A stretch of 64,000 nucleotides of DNA from Desulfonatronum thiosulfatophilum (GTDB taxonomy: Bacteria > Desulfobacterota > Desulfovibrionia > Desulfovibrionales > Desulfonatronaceae), in the NCBI RefSeq assembly GCF_900104215.1, contig NZ_FMXO01000004.1:62001-126000 (forward strand), in the 5' to 3' direction. Every line of letters begins with the position of its first letter. Within the stretch, counting starts at the first letter, position 1. The notes under the pieces were generated by a model. That model did no database searches. It was not told where the DNA came from and was given only the letters and a program-made list of their open reading frames with translations. This document shows positions 48,601-57,164 of this stretch, piece by piece. A program made the translations under genes and the position numbers.

Positions 48601-49245
48601 GACCGAAATGTCGCGGCCCTGACCCGCCTGCTGAACAAGGCCAAGGGCCAAGGGTTCACGGTCTCACATATCATCACGGCCTGCGGTTCCTGCCGGGAAG
48701 GCGTGAAGGATTATCATTTGGCGGCGAAGGCCGGACATGCCCTGAAACACCAGGACTCCCTCCAGTTTCTTTTGCAGCGCCTGGCGCACAAGCTGCCGGA
48801 ATCGCTTCATGCTCCAGGGCCGTTGCTTTATCATGCCGCCTGCCATAACGAATGGTCCGGCGTGGAGGGAGTCAAATCCGGAAAAATCTATGCCGAGGCC
48901 CTGTCCAAGCTTCTGAAGACGGACGTGCGGATCAGCCCCCACTGCTGCGGAGAAAGCGGCCTGGGCGCCATGACCTCGCCGGCCATCTACAACAAGCTGC
49001 GGCGAAGGAAAACGGATCAATTGCGGTCGGACATCGAGCAGATGGATTCCCCGGAACCGATCCTGGTGGGGTGTCCCTCCTGTCGTATCGGCTTGACCAG
49101 ATGCCTGCAGGAACTGGGGCAACAGAAAAAGGTAGTGCATACAATGGAATACATGGCTGGCCTTCTTGCCGGGGAGGACTGGGAAAAGAACGCCGCCAAG
49201 GAGATCGCCCAATCCCGTTTCACCCAACGAAATACCAGGACATGA
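45685..49245 (+). CDS. Fused FAD-linked oxidoreductase and Fe-S protein (D-lactate/glycolate dehydrogenase type)
   Basis: 1186 residues. N-terminal helical part, then FAD_binding_4 domain (VPRGGGSGLTGGAIPAGKR, about 165-183; SSLGGNISENAGG), a GlcD-type C-terminal FAD-oxidase domain (NHMHAGDGNCHVNI; EHGIGITK), two 4Fe-4S motifs CSRCGKCKQVCP (about 729-740) and CTGCGKCTSACP (about 791-802), and two CCG domains (LCCGYPLLAGG; CCGESGLGAM). This is the one-piece form of GlcD plus GlcF found in sulfate reducers. It probably oxidises D-lactate or a similar 2-hydroxyacid to a keto acid and passes electrons to the membrane. Malic enzyme follows. Confidence 0.92.
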   Translation: MTSRGPHISIPHIRLLPRVFNLTQEQVDSWPESVRSLAVEMAAELFLLRYNPFIAPDMVRNSVNAQLSANAPSLDSEYATALEQAVDHFWQDYEAEQNFKSDLIKRLQECLPTECINNNPNALVECSTDATDLRLELPLLVVAPENTEQVQCIIRLANEMGFSIVPRGGGSGLTGGAIPAGKRTVMLSLSRMKNILSIDKKEKKLCAQSGVITLNAIQAAAGQGLLFTVDPASKAASSLGGNISENAGGPFAFEYGTTLDNILSYVMVLPSGDCIEVRRKNHPLHKILPNEDAVFEVLDDQGQPRETISLHGSDIRGENLGKDVSNKFLGGLPGIQKEGVDGIITEACFILHPMPAYSRTLCLEFYGRSMHPAMLVINDLVAMRDTIREQGDLVKMSALEEFGTKYVQAIEYQKKSSRYEGDPISVLLIQMDSDDEAALDGAVGTVVDIVGPYENVDVFVASDSKQAEIFWEDRHRLSAITRRTSGFKINEDIVIPLKVIPEFSDFLEHLNLRCLAKAYRRALQEVAGLQGVADQDEFVEMELDYCARILKDEITAKELSDQEFEIQTQFFFQDLRNRYPRLQPELDEILTRMRATRIIVANHMHAGDGNCHVNIPVNSNDPQMLHQAEEAAGEVFKKVLELKGAVSGEHGIGITKIAFLPDEKIQALKAYKNKVDPKNIINPGKLTLREQPSPPYTFSFNRLIQDLSRSGLPERDRLIRLLTNIQTCSRCGKCKQVCPMYLPAQGLLFHPRNKNISLGAMIEAIYYTQTLTGQPEQRLLKELGRLMQHCTGCGKCTSACPVKINTPDVVLELRGYLQGKGADGHPFKNRIMDYLAKDPPCRLPRAAKFMAVAQNIQNKAIGLVPTKWRQRAESPLLRGKGPQLEFRNLSESLSLGKGSIFIPAGNGKSIQNKETVLYFPGCGAGLFFRSIGLATISLLLKADCQVILPESHLCCGYPLLAGGSEKAFQTNKDRNVAALTRLLNKAKGQGFTVSHIITACGSCREGVKDYHLAAKAGHALKHQDSLQFLLQRLAHKLPESLHAPGPLLYHAACHNEWSGVEGVKSGKIYAEALSKLLKTDVRISPHCCGESGLGAMTSPAIYNKLRRRKTDQLRSDIEQMDSPEPILVGCPSCRIGLTRCLQELGQQKKVVHTMEYMAGLLAGEDWEKNAAKEIAQSRFTQRNTRT

Positions 49246-49356
49246 CGAGGACTCTCTTACAGAGACTACTTTCTATTTTCGCAGATTTTCTATCGCAGCG
49301 CGTTAGGACTTAACCACCAAGGCATTGAACCGAAAACCACTGAGGAGCGATCATTG

Positions 49357-50763
49357 ATGAGCACGCATTTTTCGGCAAGTTACAGTTTTACCATGGACAT
49401 TCGGCTGGAAAAAAAGCAGGAGAACCGCGTTCGACTGCTGGAGACCCTGGGGCGGGAGGGTGCCCGACTAATCCAGTTCTTTCGCATGGGCGACAACATG
49501 GAGGCCGAGGAAATCACCATTGAGTTCTACGCAACTTCAGTGGAGCACGGGGAAAAGGTGGTAGCGGCGCTGCAAGACCTGCCGGGTGTTTTGGAATCCT
49601 GGGCCACGGACACGACCATGGCCATCCATGACGGAGGCAAGCTTGAAATCTCTCCCACATCCTCCGTGGACAATGCCGACGAACTGGCCATGGCTTATAC
49701 CCCTGGCGTGGCCAGGGTCTGCCAGGAAATTCACAAGAATCCGGAGCGGGCTTTTGATCTGACCATCCGGCAAAATTGCGTAGCCGTAGTTTCCGACGGC
49801 ACCGCCGTGCTCGGGCTCGGCAACATCGGTCCCCTGGCAGCCATGCCCGTGATGGAAGGCAAGGCAGTTCTTTTCAAGGCCTTTGGACGGGTGGACGCGT
49901 TTCCGCTGTGCGTGAAAACGAAGACTCCGGAAGAATTGATCGACTTCGTGGAAAAGGTCGCACCGTCTTTTGGCGGCATCAACCTGGAAGACATCGCTGC
50001 CCCGGCCTGCTTTCAAGTGGAACAGGAACTGAAAAAACGTCTGGACATCCCGGTGTTTCACGACGACCAGCACGGCACCGCGGTAGTCGCCCTGGCCGCG
50101 CTGCTCAATTCGTTGAAGCTGTCCGGGAAGAAGATCGGGGAGCTGAAGATGGTGATCAACGGCTTCGGAGCCGCGGGCGTGGCCTGCGCCAAGATGTTTG
50201 CCGAAGCCGGGGTCAAGAACATCATACCCTGCGACCGGGCCGGCGCGATCTACCGTGGACGCACCCAGGGCATGAATTCCGTCAAAGAAGAATGCGCTCA
50301 AATCTTTAACCCAAATAACGAACAAGGTTCTCTGAGCGAGGTGATCCAGGGGGCGGATATATTTATCGGCCTTTCCGGCCCCGGCACGTTGAAGCGGGAG
50401 GATGTCCTGAAGATGGCGCCCAAGCCGATCATCTTTGCCATGGCCAATCCCATTCCGGAAATTCTGCCCGAAGAAATCGCCGACCTGGACTGCCTGATCG
50501 CCACGGGCCGTTCCGATTATCCGAACCAGATCAACAACGTGCTCTGCTTTCCCGGCATTTTCCGCGGGGCGCTGGATTGTCGGGCTTCGGACATCAACGA
50601 GGCCATGAAGCTCGCCGCGGCGCAGGCCATTGCAGACTGCGTCGACGACGAGCAACTGGCCCAGGGCATCATCATTCCCAGCGCCTTTCACCCCGGCGTG
50701 GCCGATTTTGTGGCCGAACGCGTCGAGCAGGCCGCCAGGGACAGCGGAGTCGCCAGGATTTAA
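49357..50763 (+). CDS. Malic enzyme with N-terminal ACT-like domain
   Basis: 468 residues. Residues about 10-80 (TMDIRLEKKQENRVRLLETL through VVAALQDLPGVL) have the ACT pattern, a likely allosteric domain. The catalytic part has YTPGVARVCQEI (about 111-122), VVSDGTAVLGLGNIGPLAAMP (about 144-164), the metal site in FHDDQHGTAVVALAAL (about 229-244) and the NAD(P) Rossmann motif INGFGAAGVACA. It decarboxylates malate to pyruvate. GAGGAG precedes ATG 49357. It lies 111 bp after the lactate-type dehydrogenase gene and may share its transcript. Confidence 0.94.
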   Translation: MSTHFSASYSFTMDIRLEKKQENRVRLLETLGREGARLIQFFRMGDNMEAEEITIEFYATSVEHGEKVVAALQDLPGVLESWATDTTMAIHDGGKLEISPTSSVDNADELAMAYTPGVARVCQEIHKNPERAFDLTIRQNCVAVVSDGTAVLGLGNIGPLAAMPVMEGKAVLFKAFGRVDAFPLCVKTKTPEELIDFVEKVAPSFGGINLEDIAAPACFQVEQELKKRLDIPVFHDDQHGTAVVALAALLNSLKLSGKKIGELKMVINGFGAAGVACAKMFAEAGVKNIIPCDRAGAIYRGRTQGMNSVKEECAQIFNPNNEQGSLSEVIQGADIFIGLSGPGTLKREDVLKMAPKPIIFAMANPIPEILPEEIADLDCLIATGRSDYPNQINNVLCFPGIFRGALDCRASDINEAMKLAAAQAIADCVDDEQLAQGIIIPSAFHPGVADFVAERVEQAARDSGVARI

Positions 50764-50784
50764 TGCCCTCCCGAGGCATTTAGC

Positions 50785-51216
50785 ATGCGTCTGTTGGGCA
50801 TCGACTACGGTACGAAACGGGTGGGCCTGGCTTTGAGCGACGGCCTGGGGCTTCTGGCCCACCCGTATGCAACCCTGGAAAAGACGACTCGGGATCGGCT
50901 TTTTGCCGACCTGCTGGCGATCATCGCCAAGGAAGATGTTGGCGCCGTGGTGCTCGGCCTGCCCCAATCCCTGAGCGGGGAGGACACCGATACGACCCGC
51001 CAGGTCCGTAATTTCGCCCAGAGCCTGCGACGCCGCACGGCGATACCGGTATACTTTCAGAACGAAGCGTTCAGTTCGCGGGAAGCTGAATCACAATTGT
51101 GGCAGAGCGGACGCCGCGGTCGAAAACTGCGCCCGGTGCTGGACCGGCAATCTGCCGTGATTATTCTCAACGATTATCTGGAATGCACCAGAGAATCCCG
51201 AACCGACGTCTCTTAG
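50785..51216 (+). CDS. ruvX: Putative pre-16S rRNA nuclease / Holliday junction resolvase RuvX (YqgF)
   Basis: 143 residues, typical length. RNase-H-like fold motifs LGIDYGTKRVGLALSD (4-19) and VVLGLPQSLSGEDT (about 54-67) hold catalytic carboxylates, with NEAFSSREAESQL and DRQSAVIILNDYL near the end. YqgF trims the 5' end of 16S rRNA in E. coli; a resolvase role has also been proposed. It follows malic enzyme by 21 bp and is followed after 8 bp by the tiny UGA-containing gene, so the three may be cotranscribed. Confidence 0.93.
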   Translation: MRLLGIDYGTKRVGLALSDGLGLLAHPYATLEKTTRDRLFADLLAIIAKEDVGAVVLGLPQSLSGEDTDTTRQVRNFAQSLRRRTAIPVYFQNEAFSSREAESQLWQSGRRGRKLRPVLDRQSAVIILNDYLECTRESRTDVS

Positions 51217-51224
51217 GAGGACCC

Positions 51225-51404
51225 ATGGAATCAATCCTGTCCCCGATAATCATTATCCTTGTCGTTGTCTTTTTTGCGTATATCATGCGCCGCGGCGGCG
51301 GCTTTTCCGGGTGAGGCCCGGCCAAGGGTTGCGGTCCGCAACCACCGGAGCAGCAGGGGAAAAAGCCTGCGGGCAAGGGAAAAGGCAAGCAGGAACGCAG
51401 CTGA
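51225..51404 (+). CDS. Tiny single-pass membrane protein, candidate selenoprotein (UGA at codon 30)
   Basis: AGGAGG (51215-51220) and ATG at 51225 open a frame for one membrane helix (SILSPIIIILVVVFFAYIM), then RRGGGFSG and UGA at 51312-51314. If UGA is read as Sec30, the frame continues as GPAKGCGPQPPEQQ and a Lys/Gly-rich tail to TGA at 51402, 59 residues in all. The hairpin right after the UGA has an apical stem-loop and spacing almost identical to E. coli fdhF. If UGA is a stop, the product is a 29-residue membrane peptide. The predicted Sec and the later Cys are seven positions apart on the soluble side of the helix. I recognise no described family; function unknown. Confidence 0.6.
51327..51343 (+). 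promoter_or_regulatory. Putative SECIS hairpin of the tiny membrane protein
   Basis: Perfect 6-bp stem GGTTGC / GCAACC with loop GGTCC; the loop starts 19 nt after the UGA. In E. coli fdhF the conserved GGUC loop lies at the same distance, and the stem also begins GGUUGC. The structure is internal to the extended reading frame. Confidence 0.65.
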
Positions 51405-51497
51405 GCAGTTGCCAGCACGCTATCAATTGATGAAGGCGGGCAGTGAGAATTTGCTTGCAAACTCAGAAATAATACTTTAAGTATCGACGTTTCGCGT

Positions 51498-51588
51498 GGA
51501 GAGGTGTCCGAGCGGCCGAAGGAGCACGATTGGAAATCGTGTGTACGCTAACCCCGTACCGTGGGTTCAAATCCCACCCTCTCCGCCA
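51498..51588 (+). tRNA. tRNA-Ser (anticodon GGA)
   Basis: 91 nt with encoded CCA and the long variable arm of class II tRNAs. Acceptor GGAGAGG pairs with CCTCTCC, discriminator G; anticodon loop TTGGAAA between GCACGA and TCGTGT; T-arm GTGGGTTCAAATCCCAC. Confidence 0.97.
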
Positions 51589-51603
51589 TTATTTCAGGTA
51601 TTT

Positions 51604-51629
51604 AAGCCGCCCCTTGGGGCGGCTTTTTT
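51604..51629. terminator. Terminator of tRNA-Ser (also usable by the converging acyl-CoA synthetase gene)
   Basis: Stem AAGCCGCCCC / GGGGCGGCTT with a 2-nt loop (TT), followed by a T-run. Strong on the plus strand. Confidence 0.88.
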
Positions 51630-51642
51630 GTTGTCTCGGGAT

Positions 51643-53295
51643 CTAACGCATGGCCTCGGGGAAAAGTTTGGCGGCCATTTCGCGCAGCTTGTACTTCTGG
51701 ATCTTTCCGCTGGCGGTCATGGGATACGAGTCCACGAAGGCCACGTAACGCGGCGTCTTGTAGCGGGCGATCTTGCCGCGGCAGAAGTCGCGGACCTCTT
51801 CCGGCGTCAAGGTCGCGCCGGGTTTGGGGATGATGAAGGCGCCCACTTCCTCGCCGTACTTGCGGCTGGCCACGCCCGCCACCTGCACGTCCGAGACGCC
51901 CTCCAATGTGTAGAGAAACTCCTCAATCTCCCGCGGATAGATGTTTTCCCCGCCCCGGATGATCATGTCCTTGATCCGCCCGGTGATGGCCAGATAGCCC
52001 TCCTCGTCCATTACGCCCAAATCTCCCGAGTGCAGCCAGCCGTCCGCGTCGATGGTCTGGGCCGTGGCTTCAGGCATGTTGTAGTAGCCCTTCATCACAT
52101 TATAGCCTCGGCAGCAAACCTCGCCCTGGACTCCGCTCGGCACGGGCTCGTTCGTCTCCGGATCAACGACGCGCACCTCGATGGCCGGCATGGCCCGACC
52201 CACGCTGGCTACGCGGCGGTTGACATCGTCGTCCACCCTGGTCTGGGTCATCACCGGCGACGTTTCGGTCAGACCGTAGCAGATGGTGATGTCGTTCATG
52301 TACATCTTCTCCATGACCTGGCGCATGACGCGAACCGGACAGGGCGAGCCGGCCATGATTCCGGTGCGCAGGGAGCTGAAGTCGAACTTGGGGAAAAGGC
52401 GATGCTCCAGCACGGCGATGAACATGGTGGGCACGCCGTAGAGTGCGGTGCAGCGTTCCTGCTCCACCGAGGCCATGACATGCACCGGATTGAATCCCTC
52501 CAGAATGACCAGGGTGCTGCCGTGGCTGACCGCGGCCAGCACGCCCAGCACGCATCCGAAACAGTGGAACAGGGGTACGGGCAGGCAGATCCGGTCTTTG
52601 TGGGTGAAGAGCTGGTTTTCGCCGATCCAGTAACCGTTGTTGGCGATATTGTAGTGCGTCAGCATCACCCCTTTGGGGAAGCCCGTGGTGCCGGAGGTGT
52701 ATTGCATATTCACCACGTCGTGGGGGTTCAAGGCGTCCTGCCGGGCTTGATACTCGGATTGCGGCGTCATGTGTCCCAAGGCGAGCAGCTCCGGAATGGA
52801 GTACATGCCGCGGTGCTTTTCCGGGCCAAGAAAGAGGACGCGTTTCAGGTGCGGGAAGCGCGCGCTCTTCAGGTGTCCGCGAGGCATCGTGCGCAGCTCC
52901 GGGACCAGTTCGTTGATGGTGGCCACGTAGTCCGTATCCCGGAAACCGTCGATCAGAAAGATGTTTTCCGTCTCGGATTGTTCCAGAATATATGCCAGTT
53001 CGTTGGTTTTGTAGTTGGTATTCACGGTCAGCAGCACCGCGCCGATCTTGGCCGTGGCGAACTGCAGCGCCACCCAGTACGGCACGTTGGTGGCCCAGAC
53101 GGCCACCTTTTCACCGTGTTGCACGCCGAGATGCATCAGCCCTTTGGCCAGTTGATCGACCACCTCGCCGAATTCACTGTAGGTCAGGCGAAAGCCGCGG
53201 TCGACATAGACCACGGCGTCGTTGTCCGGGTGGTTCCTGACTGCCTCGTCCAGAAGTTGGCCCAAGGTAATTTCTCGTAGAATGGAATTGTCCAC
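51643..53295 (-). CDS. Acyl-CoA synthetase (AMP-forming, fatty-acid-CoA ligase type)
   Basis: 550 residues. The P-loop-like AMP motif [18 protein letters not shown] (about 199-216), the adenine motif [13 protein letters not shown] (about 326-338), the hinge region [20 protein letters not shown] (about 440-459) and the catalytic lysine in [13 protein letters not shown] near the C-terminus are all present. It activates a carboxylic acid, probably a medium or long fatty acid, to its CoA ester. GTG start at 53295 with AAGGAG upstream. The adjacent XRE-cupin regulator gene, 77 bp upstream on the same strand, probably controls it. Confidence 0.93.
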   Translation of the reverse strand: MDNSILREITLGQLLDEAVRNHPDNDAVVYVDRGFRLTYSEFGEVVDQLAKGLMHLGVQHGEKVAVWATNVPYWVALQFATAKIGAVLLTVNTNYKTNELAYILEQSETENIFLIDGFRDTDYVATINELVPELRTMPRGHLKSARFPHLKRVLFLGPEKHRGMYSIPELLALGHMTPQSEYQARQDALNPHDVVNMQYTSGTTGFPKGVMLTHYNIANNGYWIGENQLFTHKDRICLPVPLFHCFGCVLGVLAAVSHGSTLVILEGFNPVHVMASVEQERCTALYGVPTMFIAVLEHRLFPKFDFSSLRTGIMAGSPCPVRVMRQVMEKMYMNDITICYGLTETSPVMTQTRVDDDVNRRVASVGRAMPAIEVRVVDPETNEPVPSGVQGEVCCRGYNVMKGYYNMPEATAQTIDADGWLHSGDLGVMDEEGYLAITGRIKDMIIRGGENIYPREIEEFLYTLEGVSDVQVAGVASRKYGEEVGAFIIPKPGATLTPEEVRDFCRGKIARYKTPRYVAFVDSYPMTASGKIQKYKLREMAAKLFPEAMR

Positions 53296-53372
53296 AAAGC
53301 GCTCCTTCGCAATATCGGAATATCGACAACTGGCCGGGTGCGCGACAACCGGCCAAAATTTCTCTCAGACCG

Positions 53373-53942
53373 CTACTCCGGAATGTAGAGCACGGCGTAG
53401 ATTTCAGCGGGATCCGGACCTGCCGTTCCCAGGTGATGCGGCACCGCGGAATTGTAGTATACAGAGTCTCCCGCCTTCAGGCGATGAGTCTCCTGGCCGT
53501 AGAGGATCTCGATCTCACCGGAAGCCACGATGATGAATTCCTCGCCCTCGTGAAAGGACAGCTTTTTTTCCGTGGAGGACTCGGGAAGAACCTGGATGAA
53601 GAACGGTTCCATGTGCCGGTCGGTCTTGCCCTGGCCGAGAGGGAAGAAGCGAAGGGCCACGGGACCGCCCTGATCGTGATGCATGTTCAGGCCGGCTTGA
53701 CGCTCCTCAAGACGGACAACCAGGGGGTCACGACTGACGTGATCATCCAGAAACGTCCCCAGGCGTACTCCGAGACCTCGGGCAATTTTCAAAAGCGGCC
53801 CCAGGGACGGCGGGTTTCCCGATGCTTCTATCCTGGCGATAAATTCCGCGGGCAGGCCGCTGCGTTCGGCCAGGTCTTCCAGGCTCAGTTCCCGTTCTTC
53901 GCGCAAACTCCGAATTCTGACTCCGACGTTTTCTTTGCTCAT
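53373..53942 (-). CDS. XRE-family transcriptional regulator with C-terminal cupin domain
   Basis: 189 residues. Helix-turn-helix at about 6-60 (VGVRIRSLREERELSLEDLAERSG), cupin at about 110-185 (FHEGEEFIIVASGEIEILYG, AGDSVYYNSAVPHHLG). This architecture usually senses a small molecule in the cupin pocket; in sulfate reducers it is common beside acyl-CoA synthetase or CoA ligase genes. ATG at 53942 has AAAGG upstream; an extended frame to 54002 is less likely. Divergent from cbiET. Confidence 0.9.
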   Translation of the reverse strand: MSKENVGVRIRSLREERELSLEDLAERSGLPAEFIARIEASGNPPSLGPLLKIARGLGVRLGTFLDDHVSRDPLVVRLEERQAGLNMHHDQGGPVALRFFPLGQGKTDRHMEPFFIQVLPESSTEKKLSFHEGEEFIIVASGEIEILYGQETHRLKAGDSVYYNSAVPHHLGTAGPDPAEIYAVLYIPE

Positions 53943-54106
53943 GTTTGTTACCTTTGGTATGCATGACCGCGGCAGCGATCTGATTGAACGAAGGTCGACC
54001 AACTTCCCGACTGCGGGAATTCGGCTAGATCAATGATGTACATGTCGATAAAAAAGGTTGTCATATTCAGCATCCCGTCCTCGTGCAACCCCAGATTCAT
54101 CTGATG

Positions 54107-55375
54107 CGTTCCGAAAATAATAGCCAGGATCTCCACGCAACTGAAAAAGGACTTGTCCATGTGCTCGGACTGGGCCAGTCTGTTCAGGAGATTTCCGCAC
54201 CGCGCATGGAGTTGATCAATTCCGCGGAGCTGCTTGTGGCCGGAAAACGACTGCATGGGGCATTTCCTGACTATCAGGGAAGGCGGATTACCTTGAAGGC
54301 CCCTCTGGCTCAGGTGATGGATGAACTGGAACAAGTCGTCGTCGATCATGGCCCGCGGGTCGTGGTGCTGGTCGGCGGAGATCCCTGTTATTACGGCATA
54401 GGTCCGCTCCTGGTGCAACGCCTGGGTCCGGAGCGGGTGCGGCTGCATCCCGGAACCACCACGCTCCAGGCCGCTGCTTCCCTGCTGGGCTTGGCCTGGC
54501 AGCATGTCGGCGTGGTTTCCCTGCATGGCCGAAACGGCACGACTCTGCTTTTTGCAGCTCTGGCCCGCAACCGACATGTTGCCGTGTACACCGACGACAG
54601 CAATACACCGGCGGCCGTGGCGACCATGGTCCTGGAGCGGGGGGGGGAGAACTTCCGGATGTGGGTCTTTGAAGATCTGGGCACGCCGGAGCAACGCTGG
54701 GGACAATTCACCTTGGAGCAGGTTCTGGGACAGGAGTTCTCGCCCTTGAACCTGGTTCTTCTGGAACGTACCGCGGAGCCTGAACTGCAGATTTGCCTGG
54801 GCATGGCCGAAAAAGATTACTGCCGCGAGAACGGGCTGATCACCAAGCGGACGGTTCGCGCCGCCGTGATCGCGGCCCTGGCGTTGCAGCCGGACAACTT
54901 GCTCTGGGATCTCGGAGCCGGGTGCGGTTCCGTGGGCCTCGAAGCCGGCTTGCTGCTGCCTCAGGGCGGCGTGACAGCTGTGGAGAGAGAGCCGCGAAGA
55001 GTGGCCATGATCCGGGAGAACATCCGCCGGACCAATGCCTTTTGGCTGCAGGTGGTTCAAGGCAGGATGCCCGAGTGTCTACATGGACTGCCGGTTCCGG
55101 ATCGTATCTTTATCGGCGGGGGGCTCTCCGGCGGCATGTCTATTCTGGAGGAGGCCTGCATGCGTCTCAAGCCGGGCGGGCGGCTCGTGGCCTCAGTCGT
55201 TCTCCTGCAAAGCCTGGAGCGGATCAGGGATCATCTTGAGCACATGCGCTGGCCTCTCGAAATACTGCAGATCCAGGCCAGCCATGCCGTGCCTCTGGCT
55301 GGCGGGCATCGCCTACAATCCCAGAATCCGATTTTTCTCGTCTGCACTCTCAAACCGGAAGATGCGACACCGTGA
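54107..55375 (+). CDS. cbiET: Bifunctional cobalt-precorrin-7 C5-methyltransferase / cobalt-precorrin-6B C15-methyltransferase (decarboxylating)
   Basis: 422 residues from ATG 54107; GTG 54083 is an in-frame alternative and neither has a clear ribosome binding site. CbiE domain at about 14-205 (VHVLGLGQS; VVLVGGDPCYYGIG). CbiT domain at about 215-420 with the SAM motif LLWDLGAGCGSVGLEAGLL (about 264-282), AVEREPRRVAMI and the late FIGGGLSGG. The fusion carries out two late methylations and a decarboxylation of the corrin ring. Its stop overlaps the GTG of cobM by four bases. Confidence 0.92.
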   Translation, partial: RSENNSQDLHATEKGLVHVLGLGQSVQEISAPRMELINSAELLVAGKRLHGAFPDYQGRRITLKAPLAQVMDELEQVVVDHGPRVVVLVGGDPCYYGIGPLLVQRLGPERVRLHPGTTTLQAAASLLGLAWQHVGVVSLHGRNGTTLLFAALARNRHVAVYTDDSNTPAAVATMVLERGGENFRMWVFEDLGTPEQRWGQFTLEQVLGQEFSPLNLVLLERTAEPELQICLGMAEKDYCRENGLITKRTVRAAVIAALALQPDNLLWDLGAGCGSVGLEAGLLLPQGGVTAVEREPRRVAMIRENIRRTNAFWLQVVQGRMPECLHGLPVPDRIFIGGGLSGGMSILEEACMRLKPGGRLVASVVLLQSLERIRDHLEHMRWPLEILQIQASHAVPLAGGHRLQSQNPIFLVCTLKPEDATP

Positions 55376-56160
55376 CAAATCATAACCCACCCCTCGTCCA
55401 TTTCGTCGGCGCCGGTCCCGGTGATCCGGAGTTGCTGACAGTCAAGGCCCAGCGCCTCATCCGGGAGGCGGATCTGATCATCTACGCCGGCTCACTGGTT
55501 CCCCGGACCATGCTGGATCAGGCCAAGTCCCGGGCCAGAATTCATGATTCCGCCGGACTGACTCTGAAGCAGACTCACGGCCTGATCCGGGACGCGGTCC
55601 TTTCCGGTGAATTCGTGGTCCGGTTGCACACCGGCGATCCGGGTCTTTACGGTGCTGTACGCGAACAAGTCCGCTTGCTGGAAGCGGAAGGAATTGACTA
55701 CGCCGTGGTCCCCGGGGTCACCGCGGCCATGGCCGCGGCGGCCGCGACGAGAATTTCATTCACGATTCCCGAGACCTGCCAGACTCTGATCCTGACGCGC
55801 ATGGGCGGGCTTACTCCAGTACCGGAGCGCGAAAGATTGCGCGGTCTCGCCACGCATCGGGCCGCTCTGGCCGTCTATCTCAGCGGGCCCAACCACCTGG
55901 AGATGGCCCGGGAACTTCTGGACGGAGGCTATCCGTCGGACACGATGATCATCGCGGCGCACCGGGTCGGGTGGCCCGAAGAGCGGATTGAGCGCCTGAC
56001 CCTGGACAAACTGGCCGCAAGCGAGGCAAGGACGCACTGGAAACGACAGACGGTGTTCCTGGTCTTGCCGGGACAGGAACAGTCCACATCCTCGCGCCTC
56101 TATGCGCCGGAATTTGAACACGGGTTTCGTGACGCCGTCGATCCTGCGACGGGGGAATGA
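55372..56160 (+). CDS. cobM: Precorrin-4 / cobalt-precorrin-4 C11-methyltransferase
   Basis: 262 residues. Tetrapyrrole methylase motifs: VHFVGAGPGDPELLTVKAQ (about 9-27), YAGSLVP (about 43-49), VRLHTGDPGLYGAVREQ (about 82-98), VPGVTAAMAAAAA (about 115-127). The match is to CobM/CbiF. It acts before the CbiET steps in corrin synthesis. GTG start overlapping cbiET by four bases (GTGA). With cbiR-cobU at 1.6-2.9 kb, the cobalamin genes lie in at least two groups. Confidence 0.93.
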   Translation: MTNHNPPLVHFVGAGPGDPELLTVKAQRLIREADLIIYAGSLVPRTMLDQAKSRARIHDSAGLTLKQTHGLIRDAVLSGEFVVRLHTGDPGLYGAVREQVRLLEAEGIDYAVVPGVTAAMAAAAATRISFTIPETCQTLILTRMGGLTPVPERERLRGLATHRAALAVYLSGPNHLEMARELLDGGYPSDTMIIAAHRVGWPEERIERLTLDKLAASEARTHWKRQTVFLVLPGQEQSTSSRLYAPEFEHGFRDAVDPATGE

Positions 56161-56201
56161 TCCGGTTGTCTTGCACCGTCATCCGAATCTTGAGCAATAC
56201 C

Positions 56202-57164
56202 ATGAACCAAAACGCACGAATCTACGTTGCCGGTCATCGCGGGCTGGTGGGATCGGCCTTGGTGAGGGCTTTGGAAGGCGAAGGATATACCCGGATTCTC
56301 AAGCGGACTAGCGTTGAATTGGACCTGACGAACCAGGCTGCCGTGCGAGAATTTTTCCAACGCGAACGTCCGGAGTACGTCTTTCTGGCCGCGGCCAAAG
56401 TCGGCGGTATTCTGGCCAACAACACCTATCCAGCCCAATTCATCCACATCAATCTGGCCATCCAGACCAACGTGATCCACGAGGCTTGGCGTCACGGCGT
56501 GCAGCGTCTGCTTTTTCTGGGATCATCGTGCATCTATCCGCGGGAATGCCCTCAGCCCATGAAGGAGGAGTACCTGCTGACCGGACCGCTGGAGCCCACC
56601 AATCGGCCCTATGCCGTGGCCAAGATCGCGGGCATTGAGATGTGTCGGGCCTACAACCGGGAGTACGGAACCCGCTACCTGGCGGTAATGCCCACCAATC
56701 TGTACGGACCCAACGACAATTACGATCTGGCCGGCAGCCATGTGATCCCGGCAATGATCCGCAAGTTTCACGAGGCCAAGGTTTCCGGCTCCGGACAAGT
56801 GGTCCTCTGGGGTACCGGCAGCCCCCGGCGCGAATTCCTGCACGTGGACGACCTGGCCCGGGGCTGCGTGCACTTGATGCGACTGGAGGGAGGCGGCGAA
56901 GAAGCTTTTCTGGATTCAGAAAACGTACCCTTGATCAACATCGGTTCAGGCGTTGACCAGACCATCCGTGAGCTGGCCGAAATGGTCCGCGAGGTGGTTG
57001 AATACACAGGCGAGATTGTCTGGGATGCGGACAAGCCGGACGGCACGCCGCGCAAACTCCTGGATGTGAACAAGATGAACGCCGTGGGCTGGCAGCCGAG
57101 CCTCACTCTGCGGGAAGGATTGGCCGTAACGTATCAAGACTTTCTCGCCAGGACATCGAGCTGA
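56202..57164 (+). CDS. fcl: GDP-L-fucose synthase (GDP-4-keto-6-deoxymannose epimerase/reductase)
   Basis: 320 residues. Short-chain dehydrogenase fold with YVAGHRGLVGSALVRAL (about 8-24) for NADP, catalytic serine in LFLGSSCIYPRE (about 104-115) and YxxxK in RPYAVAKIAG (about 134-143). The KVGGILANNTYPAQFI patch is typical of Fcl/WcaG. It makes GDP-fucose for surface polysaccharide. The partner gmd (GDP-mannose dehydratase) is not in the window. The start 41 bp after cobM is chosen over 56157, which would overlap it. Confidence 0.93.
   Translation: MNQNARIYVAGHRGLVGSALVRALEGEGYTRILKRTSVELDLTNQAAVREFFQRERPEYVFLAAAKVGGILANNTYPAQFIHINLAIQTNVIHEAWRHGVQRLLFLGSSCIYPRECPQPMKEEYLLTGPLEPTNRPYAVAKIAGIEMCRAYNREYGTRYLAVMPTNLYGPNDNYDLAGSHVIPAMIRKFHEAKVSGSGQVVLWGTGSPRREFLHVDDLARGCVHLMRLEGGGEEAFLDSENVPLINIGSGVDQTIRELAEMVREVVEYTGEIVWDADKPDGTPRKLLDVNKMNAVGWQPSLTLREGLAVTYQDFLARTSS

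Noticed and set aside
46930-48651. Long minus-strand frame antisense to the FAD/Fe-S dehydrogenase
   Set aside because: Shadow of a high-GC coding strand; no domain or ribosome binding site.
51496-53280. Long plus-strand frame antisense to the acyl-CoA synthetase
   Set aside because: Begins inside tRNA-Ser and reads as a His/Gly-rich mirror of the real gene.
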